In this document: positions 1 to 5,142 of the stretch, in pieces
Position numbering within the stretch: the first letter of the stretch is position 1
How the letters are laid out: each line of letters opens with the position of its first letter
NCBI GenBank assembly: GCA_030646595.1
Contig: JAUSKS010000153.1
Span: forward strand, 1-16,181
From: Gallionellaceae bacterium
GTDB lineage: Bacteria; Pseudomonadota; Gammaproteobacteria; Burkholderiales; Gallionellaceae
Length of the DNA: 16,181 nt
Direction: 5' to 3'
Made by a program: the position numbers and the translations under genes
Notes under the pieces: model-generated
The model's database searches: none
Told to the model about the DNA's origin: nothing
Seen by the model: the letters and a program-made list of their open reading frames with translations, nothing else

Positions 1-583
1 CCCCCCCAGCTTGGCCGCTGCTAGTACCGGTAAAATACATCCCATTATTGCTGCCGGAAATTGTAGCTCCCGTGTTGTTGGTAATTCCTGTGGTTGTCCC
101 CCCACCTCCACCAAAATAAATGCCATCGGTGCCCCCTGAAATTGTGCCATCATTAGTAATACCAGCAATAATATTGCTGGAAGTAGCTTCGATACCATAA
201 GTTTGGCCGGAAATGGTGCTCCCCGTATTATTGAGTATGGTTCCCGATTGTGCGTCGCCCTGTAAATAGATGCCCGCAGCAACCGTATTTGAAATAATGC
301 CGGAATTGGTGATAGTACCGGCAATAATCGGGGCAGTGGCAGTACCAATAATGGTTATAGCACCGCTACCCACATTTACAGTAATCTCGCCTGGGGCTGT
401 ATTCACTGCCACGCTATCGCCTGTGAGTAAACCACACGCCGTAGCTTCACTCGAAGAAATAGTATTTATCCCACTATTGGAACATGAGCCTGTTCCCGCC
501 CATGTGTTAGCCACCATGGATAAACATGCAGCTGTAACCGCTTGCGCTAAAACCTTACGTTTGAATTTGTAGTGAGGGGGCAT
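1..583 (-). CDS. Autotransporter-type surface protein, N-terminal part (runs off left edge)
   Basis: An open minus-strand frame runs from ATG at 583-581 to the window edge, about 194 residues without a stop. The N-terminus is a signal peptide: basic MPPHYKFKRK, then a hydrophobic stretch ending near NTWA, with probable cleavage before GTGSC. Two cysteines about 19 residues apart (GSC and TAC) open the mature protein, as in the complete autotransporter at 5143-7716. After them come degenerate beta-helix repeats rich in Gly, Thr, Ser and Asn (ITNSGII, ILNNTGSTISG, ITNDGTISGG, ITNNTGATISG). This is the pattern of a type V secretion passenger folding as a beta-helix on the cell surface. The beta-barrel that would prove it lies outside the window, so a filamentous or adhesin-like protein without its own barrel is possible. 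No strong Shine-Dalgarno precedes the ATG. It is divergent from the sulfotransferase at 689 across 105 bases. Confidence 0.8.
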   Translation of the reverse strand, partial: MPPHYKFKRKVLAQAVTAACLSMVANTWAGTGSCSNSGINTISSSEATACGLLTGDSVAVNTAPGEITVNVGSGAITIIGTATAPIIAGTITNSGIISNTVAAGIYLQGDAQSGTILNNTGSTISGQTYGIEATSSNIIAGITNDGTISGGTDGIYFGGGGGTTTGITNNTGATISGSNNGMYFTGTSSGQAGG

Positions 584-659
584 CCGAATCTTTCTGATTG
601 CTGTACAGTTATTGGTAAAATTTACAAGTGATGGGGTTTTCCTCCATCATTGGCTTAAC

Positions 660-690
660 TGGACAGATTTTAGCATGACCCTCCTATAAT
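660..690 (+). promoter_or_regulatory. Candidate sigma-70 promoter overlapping a start codon
   Basis: TGGACA (660-665, five of six to TTGACA) and a perfect TATAAT (685-690) are separated by 19 bases, slightly long. If used, transcription would begin near 697, after the ATG at 689, which the -10 box overlaps. The sulfotransferase would then start at the in-frame ATG at 719. Alternatively the match is chance and a promoter further up is used. No Shine-Dalgarno precedes either ATG. Confidence 0.35.
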
Positions 691-2404
691 GAATGACAGC
701 AATATCCAAAGCTTCAATATGACCCTGCCTCAAGCCATGGCCGAAGCCGCACGCCTGGAAGCAGCCGGGCAAATGTCTGATGCAGAGGCGATGTATCGAA
801 AAATGCTGGCTGCCTCGCCTGATTTCCACCCGGCTTACCATGCCTTGGGTTTGCTTGCCTATCAATACGGAAAATTAGCGCTGGCGGCCGAGTTAACGGC
901 TAAAGCCATTGCGCTGAATAGCACAGTAGGCATGTATCAGCGCAATTTTGGAGAAATGTGTCGCCGCCTGGGGCGACTGGATGAAGCAATTGCAGCAGGC
1001 AAGCGCGCGGTGCAACTGACGCCTGAAGATGCAGATGCACACTATAACCTGGGCTTGGCGCTAGCTGAGCAGAAAGAATACAACGCAGCCATATCTTATT
1101 ATCGTTGCGCATTGGCACTCAAACCGGACTATGGTTTGGTATGGAACAATTTAGGTTCGGCACTGGAATTGATGGGTGATAAGCCAGCCGCTGAAAAGGC
1201 TTACGTCAAAGCGGTGGCGATTAATCCTAAGCATAGCGAAGCACAAAATAATCTGGGTGCAATTTACAGCGAGCAAGGCAAGCTGGATCAAGCTTGCGCC
1301 TGTTTTAATGCGGCTATCGCAGCGCGTCCCAGCTTTGCTGAAGCCCATTTCAATCTATCTACCTTAAAAACGTACACCACCAGTGACCCGCATTTCATCA
1401 TGCTGGAAACATTGTCTGAGGTAGCGGAATCATTGCCTATTGAGATGCGCATGCGGTTGAATTTTGCATTAGGAAAAGCACGCGAAGATGTGGGTGATTA
1501 TGATCGCTCCTTTGCTGCCTATGCGCAGGGTAACCGCTTGCATTTTTCTTTGCACCCGGTGGATGAAACTCAGGCAGATATTTACCGGGGCAAAATCATA
1601 TCCACTTTCACCGAGCAATTTTTTAAACAGCATGCACCTAGCACGACACCCAGTAATAAAGTGCCTGTATTTATTGTGGGCATGCCGCGTTCTGGCACCA
1701 CACTGATCGAACAGATTTTATCCAGCCATCCAGCTGTGTTCGGTGCGGGTGAATTGATGGATTTGAATGAGGTGATCACGCAAGCACCCCAGTCTGCAAG
1801 CGGACACCATTTCACCGAATGGTGTTTAAATGTATCGCCAGACGAACTGGCCATGCTGGGCCGGCAGTATGAGCAACGGGTATGGAAGCTGGCACCCGAC
1901 AAGGCCATCATTACCGATAAAATGCCCGGTAATTTTTCCTTGATCGGCATGATTCACCAGATGTTGCCCCATGCAAAAATTATCCATGCCATGCGCGACC
2001 CCATGGATTCCTGTTTTTCATGCTACTCGCGGCTATTTAACGACAGCATGGATTTTGCCTATGATTTGGGAACCCTGGGACGTTATTACGTGCGCTATAG
2101 ACAGATGATGCAACATTGGCATGCTGTGCTGCCTGCGGGCACCATTCTTGATGTGCATTATGAAGAAGTCGTTGCCGACATGCCGCAACAAACCCGGCGC
2201 ATGCTGGATTATATCGGCCTGCCCTGGGATGAAGCCTGTCTTTCCTTTCACCGTAACCAACGTCTGGTAAAAACGGCCAGCGTGGCGCAGGTGCGCAAAC
2301 CAATTTATACCACCTCAGTTGCACGCTGGGAAAAATTCCGCGCGCACCTTTCTCCATTACTGGAAATTGTCCAGAATTATCGCCACTCCCCGCTATACAA
2401 GTAA
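689..2404 (+). CDS. TPR-repeat sulfotransferase family protein (ST1)
   Basis: This 571-residue protein has two parts. Residues about 11-240 are tetratricopeptide repeats with the usual spacing (for example NLGLALAEQKEYNAAISYY and NLGAIYSEQGKLDQA), a protein-binding solenoid. Residues about 325-560 are a sulfotransferase domain of the PAPS-dependent type. The 5'-phosphosulfate loop is GMPRSGTTL (331-339), ITDKMPGNF follows (408-416), and KIIHAMRDPMDSC (430-442) is the likely 3'-phosphate-binding segment with Arg436 and Ser441. The expected reaction is transfer of sulfate from PAPS to a hydroxyl or amine; the acceptor is not visible in the sequence. There is no signal peptide, so it acts in the cytoplasm. 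It is clearly homologous through the C-terminal domain to the sulfotransferase at 8782-10917. It is divergent from the partial autotransporter at 1-583. The start is uncertain: ATG 689 overlaps a TATAAT box, and ATG 719 (residue 11) aligns well with the paralogue. Confidence 0.9.
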   Translation: MNDSNIQSFNMTLPQAMAEAARLEAAGQMSDAEAMYRKMLAASPDFHPAYHALGLLAYQYGKLALAAELTAKAIALNSTVGMYQRNFGEMCRRLGRLDEAIAAGKRAVQLTPEDADAHYNLGLALAEQKEYNAAISYYRCALALKPDYGLVWNNLGSALELMGDKPAAEKAYVKAVAINPKHSEAQNNLGAIYSEQGKLDQACACFNAAIAARPSFAEAHFNLSTLKTYTTSDPHFIMLETLSEVAESLPIEMRMRLNFALGKAREDVGDYDRSFAAYAQGNRLHFSLHPVDETQADIYRGKIISTFTEQFFKQHAPSTTPSNKVPVFIVGMPRSGTTLIEQILSSHPAVFGAGELMDLNEVITQAPQSASGHHFTEWCLNVSPDELAMLGRQYEQRVWKLAPDKAIITDKMPGNFSLIGMIHQMLPHAKIIHAMRDPMDSCFSCYSRLFNDSMDFAYDLGTLGRYYVRYRQMMQHWHAVLPAGTILDVHYEEVVADMPQQTRRMLDYIGLPWDEACLSFHRNQRLVKTASVAQVRKPIYTTSVARWEKFRAHLSPLLEIVQNYRHSPLYK

Positions 2405-2417
2405 TTGATCACAGGGC

Positions 2418-2443
2418 AATACGGGGGTATCCCCTACCGTATT
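2418..2443 (+). terminator. Stem-loop after the ST1 gene, possible weak terminator
   Basis: AATACGG (2418-2424) pairs with CCGTATT (2437-2443), and an inner GGG/CCC extends the stem around a TAT loop. It lies 14 bases after the sulfotransferase stop. Only a short T run follows, so intrinsic termination would be weak. It could instead protect the mRNA end or be a protein site. Confidence 0.4.
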
Positions 2444-2495
2444 TACAAGCATATTGCCGATTATCCAAAAGATTCGACCTTTCATCTTTTACGCA

Positions 2496-2524
2496 TTGAC
2501 TCTACCTGAGCCATTCAATATTCT
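2496..2524 (+). promoter_or_regulatory. Candidate sigma-70 promoter for the riboswitch operon
   Basis: TTGACT (2496-2501) and TATTCT (2519-2524) have an ideal 17-base spacer. They match consensus at five of six and four of six positions. The predicted start, near 2531, would fall inside the 5' end of the riboswitch and remove the 5' strand of its P1 stem. So either P1 is dispensable or transcription starts further upstream. Confidence 0.35.
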
Positions 2525-2603
2525 GCGCCCACTTGGCAAACTTATCGAAAGGTAAGGACGCAAAGTCACCGGCCTAAAGGAGACTATGGTAGCGGGACCG
2601 CGA
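2522..2603 (+). promoter_or_regulatory. Cyclic di-GMP-I riboswitch (GEMM-I aptamer)
   Basis: The conserved blocks of the GEMM-I aptamer appear in order. GGCAAAC (2535-2541) is followed by the P2 hairpin CTTATC-GAAA-GGTAAG with its GNRA tetraloop. Next come GGACGCAAAG, then CCGGCCTAAA with TATGG, which form a tetraloop receptor like the 11-nt CCUAAG/UAUGG motif, and finally GGTAGCGGGACC. P3 is capped by a short GAGA loop. A P1 stem can form between TGCG (2524-2527) and CGCG (2599-2602). In this family the RNA binds one c-di-GMP and controls the downstream genes, often for motility, adhesion, matrix or extracellular proteins. Here the next genes are a small lipoprotein and a large secreted protein on the same strand. 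Whether the switch is ON or OFF cannot be read with certainty. No copy was seen elsewhere in the window. Confidence 0.95.
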
Positions 2604-2622
2604 TACGGACGTTCGTCCGTAT
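2603..2622 (+). promoter_or_regulatory. Perfect hairpin abutting the riboswitch
   Basis: ATACGGAC and GTCCGTAT form an eight-pair stem with a GTTC loop, starting directly where P1 of the aptamer ends. No T tract follows, so it is not a normal intrinsic terminator. It may belong to the expression platform or stack on the aptamer. GCG/CGC pairing at 2592-2601 would compete with P1 and is a possible alternative fold. Confidence 0.5.
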
Positions 2623-2636
2623 GCATACTCTGCTTA

Positions 2637-2673
2637 CTCCTGCGCTATTTTTCAAATCTTGAAAAAAGGAGAG
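2637..2673 (+). promoter_or_regulatory. Shine-Dalgarno with possible sequestering hairpin (expression platform)
   Basis: The ribosome binding site AAGGAGAG (2666-2673) stands four bases before ATG 2678. TTTTTCAA (2648-2655) pairs with TTGAAAAA (2659-2666) around an ATC loop. Just outside it CTCC (2637-2640) can pair with GGAG (2668-2671) of the ribosome binding site. This suggests translational control by the riboswitch. The pairing is seen; the switching is inferred. Confidence 0.45.
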
Positions 2674-2677
2674 CAAC

Positions 2678-2824
2678 ATGAACAGATTAATCTTGGCTTT
2701 AGCAGTATGTGTACTCAGCGGCACAATGTCAGGTTGCGGCGGGGGCGGCGGAACAAGCTCCAGTACAACCTCCGTTACCGGTGTCGCTACGCCCGGTACC
2801 ATCTCCGTAGTCACTGCAAATTAA
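2678..2824 (+). CDS. Small Gly/Ser/Thr-rich lipoprotein, 48 residues
   Basis: The ORF runs from ATG 2678 to TAA 2822-2824, behind a strong AAGGAGAG Shine-Dalgarno. The N-terminus MNRLILALAVCVLSG is a lipoprotein signal. TMSGC at residues 16-20 is an acceptable lipobox with Cys20 as the acylated residue. The mature chain is only 29 residues: a run of five glycines, a Ser/Thr stretch, then a short tail ending VVTAN. No domain is recognisable. It is the first gene after the c-di-GMP-I riboswitch and ends 10 bases before the next ATG, so the two are surely cotranscribed. It may anchor or help export or assemble the 739-residue protein. It may also act partly as a translated leader, since its translation through the control region would couple to the next gene. 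Its good ribosome binding site and intact signal argue that it is a real gene. Confidence 0.75.
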   Translation: MNRLILALAVCVLSGTMSGCGGGGGTSSSTTSVTGVATPGTISVVTAN

Positions 2825-2834
2825 GGGGGCTGTC

Positions 2835-5054
2835 ATGAAAACAATTAAATTTCACCAAATTGCGATTCTGGCTTGCACACTGGTGCTCAGCGCAACTGCC
2901 TGGGCAACCCCTTCCAGCAGCTCTCCTTATGTTACCGACCCGCAGAATGAATATGTGCAAGATGCCACTTCGGAAGTAATTGGCAGTGTCAATATGGTGT
3001 TGTGCATTATGCATGCCATGAATGTGAATGACAGTGGCATGCTTAATGTTGGCCCATATATTGCCCTCATAGACATGAACAAGTGTGAGTCCCATGGTTC
3101 TGGTGGTTCTACAGGTGGCTCTTCTGGAGCCAGCTCTTCAACCAACTATATGACGGCGGTAATCGACGCTACTCGTGCCAGCAACACTGCTCCCATGGTT
3201 GGAAATGTCTGGATGTCCATGACTCAGATGGGCCAAGTAATGAACATCTTTGTCAAGGTAAGCGCCAGCCAGTCTCCAACAGATGTACCTCCTTATGGCG
3301 TGTTTCGCGTAGACTTCATAGGCAAGGATGCTCTCGGTACTGTACAGTTCAACGGCTTCATCGATTCTGCCGCAGGGACTCTGCAATATTACGAGACGGG
3401 TTCCAATTCACCTGATGTTGCCATGACCATGACCGCCAATAGCACGACTTCTGGCAGCGGTACCATGGCAGTTGGTGGCATGTCTTCCACCACCTTTAAT
3501 TTTAATTACAACTCCAGCTATTTTCGGCGCAGCGACGGCACCAACGATCAGTGTTTTGATCGTTTGAAAGCCAATGCCAACCGATCCGTCTGGCGTTTGG
3601 GAACTTACAATGCCGATGATGGTAGTCGGGTAGATCAGGCCAACCCAAGTTTTCCAACCACTGCCACTTATTCAGGTAGTTCTTATTATGGTTATGCCGG
3701 TTACTATGGGTTAAATTTCCAAGGACTGGATCTCAACCTTATAGCTGACGCCAGCCCGATTACTGGACTGGTTGTTACCGATCAGCGTCCTGGCAATAGC
3801 ACGACCTATAATTTATCCAAGGTCGGTGGCAAATTAACCAAATGGACAAAAAATGCAACGACGCTCTCTGCAATGGATGGCATCCCTTTCAGTTTCTACG
3901 GCGACCTGTCTGGTCTAACGGATAACGGGGCGGTCACAGGTTTTGGGAACTGGCAAATGCAGTGGAACAACACAGCGGCAAATTTTACCGTGATCGGTAC
4001 GCAAAGCTGTGGCCCCGGTGGTTGTGTGCTCACCGCACTCTCTCCAGTTGCAACAGTCAATGCCAATGCTTTTAATAGCCTCCCCATATCGGGTTGGTCT
4101 GATTCATTTGGCGGCAACATTGACATCCCCTCTACTGGGGCAGCGCATGGCGGCACTGATACCGTGAATTACTTCAGTCAATCTGCTGTTATTCCTGGAT
4201 CAGGCTCAGCACCCACCGCTTTGTATTGCCTGAGCAATTGCCCGGATGCAACCTCAGTTGCCGCAGCCAATGCCTACACCACTGGTACAGCGCCTACACC
4301 ATTCGGAGGCTCTACTGCCATGCAGTGGTTCTCGGCTCCCAACAGCGGCAGCACAGTCAGCTACACCTTTGATGGTAGTGGATTAAAAAATGGTAGTACA
4401 GCAATGATCATCAGCAACGCCGCTTTTTTCGATGCCAGCCCCATGTATCAATATGGGATCATGACTGGCCGCTTGTTCGATACCGCGTTTGCAACCTGCG
4501 GTAGCGGTGTGTGTGAACCAAGCTCGCCCTCGGTCTACTATACGTGGTCTACCGGTACTGGCCAGTGGAACCAATCCATGTGGCTGACCAAAACCACTGA
4601 TAGCAGTGTAGTCGCGTTTGATCCACCGCAAAACATCGCTTACACCGTGCCTAGCGGAACGGCTTATGGTAGCTGGGCAGGGAAAACCATACAGTTGCAG
4701 TTCAATGGTTTCGGCAATCTGTATGGCATTCCTGGTTATTGTGTAAGTCCGGTGGATAACAGCCCGGCAGACTGCTCTACAGCCAGCACTCGTTATGTAC
4801 CGATGTTCTCCATACCTGACGGTGCCACCATGACGTTAAATAGCACACCCTTAATCGTCAAGGCTCTGGATGCAGAAATACGGCTACAGGACCTGGGCCC
4901 AGGTGCTGCACAATGTTCCAGCATGTCATTTTCTCCCTTGACACCGCCCACTGGTGGCACACATGACATGAGCGATCCATCTGACGCCTTTTACCTCGGA
5001 GTTAAGCCTACTGTTACGGCCAGCCCCAAGGTCATTGACGGTATTGTTCAGTAA
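2835..5054 (+). CDS. Secreted cysteine-paired protein of unknown family, under c-di-GMP riboswitch
   Basis: This 739-residue protein starts at ATG 2835, after AAGGGGG at 2823-2829. It has a cleavable signal peptide (basic MKTIK, hydrophobic core, ending TAWA near residue 24). The mature protein has 12 cysteines at 57, 84, 240, 392, 397, 465, 469, 555, 560, 636, 647 and 694. The even number and local pairs (SCGPGGC, CLSNC, CGSGVC) suggest disulfides formed in the periplasm or outside. The N-terminal block holds VNMVLCIMHAMN and GPYIALIDMNKC, then a Gly/Ser linker (residues 88-103). The rest is rich in Ser, Thr, Gly and Asn, with tyrosine-rich patches (SSYYGYAGYYG, 282-292; SVYYTW). No transmembrane segment or beta-barrel terminus is seen. 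I do not recognise the family. An extracellular matrix, adhesin or surface-layer role is inferred from the riboswitch, the lipoprotein partner and the neighbouring autotransporters. Confidence 0.85.
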   Translation: MKTIKFHQIAILACTLVLSATAWATPSSSSPYVTDPQNEYVQDATSEVIGSVNMVLCIMHAMNVNDSGMLNVGPYIALIDMNKCESHGSGGSTGGSSGASSSTNYMTAVIDATRASNTAPMVGNVWMSMTQMGQVMNIFVKVSASQSPTDVPPYGVFRVDFIGKDALGTVQFNGFIDSAAGTLQYYETGSNSPDVAMTMTANSTTSGSGTMAVGGMSSTTFNFNYNSSYFRRSDGTNDQCFDRLKANANRSVWRLGTYNADDGSRVDQANPSFPTTATYSGSSYYGYAGYYGLNFQGLDLNLIADASPITGLVVTDQRPGNSTTYNLSKVGGKLTKWTKNATTLSAMDGIPFSFYGDLSGLTDNGAVTGFGNWQMQWNNTAANFTVIGTQSCGPGGCVLTALSPVATVNANAFNSLPISGWSDSFGGNIDIPSTGAAHGGTDTVNYFSQSAVIPGSGSAPTALYCLSNCPDATSVAAANAYTTGTAPTPFGGSTAMQWFSAPNSGSTVSYTFDGSGLKNGSTAMIISNAAFFDASPMYQYGIMTGRLFDTAFATCGSGVCEPSSPSVYYTWSTGTGQWNQSMWLTKTTDSSVVAFDPPQNIAYTVPSGTAYGSWAGKTIQLQFNGFGNLYGIPGYCVSPVDNSPADCSTASTRYVPMFSIPDGATMTLNSTPLIVKALDAEIRLQDLGPGAAQCSSMSFSPLTPPTGGTHDMSDPSDAFYLGVKPTVTASPKVIDGIVQ

Positions 5055-5071
5055 CCCGGTTCAAAGAGCAC

Positions 5072-5104
5072 AAAAAAAAGCGCGGCTAGTCCGCGCTTTT
5101 TTTA
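5072..5104. terminator. Bidirectional rho-independent terminator
   Basis: AGCGCGG (5079-5085) and CCGCGCT (5091-5097) form a GC-rich stem around a CTAGT loop. It is flanked by a run of A on the left and T on the right, so it works on both strands. It closes the riboswitch operon ending at 5054 and the convergent autotransporter gene ending at 5143. Confidence 0.93.
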
Positions 5105-5142
5105 TAACTGCTTGCAATAAAATATCTGCAATAACCCGGTAG

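Noticed and set aside
270..572. 100-residue plus-strand frame
   Set aside because: Antisense to the signal peptide and passenger of the partial autotransporter; no ribosome binding site and a hydrophobic translation made by repeat antisense.
2603..2622. Hairpin after the riboswitch as an intrinsic terminator
   Set aside because: No T tract follows within 20 bases; kept only as a structural element.
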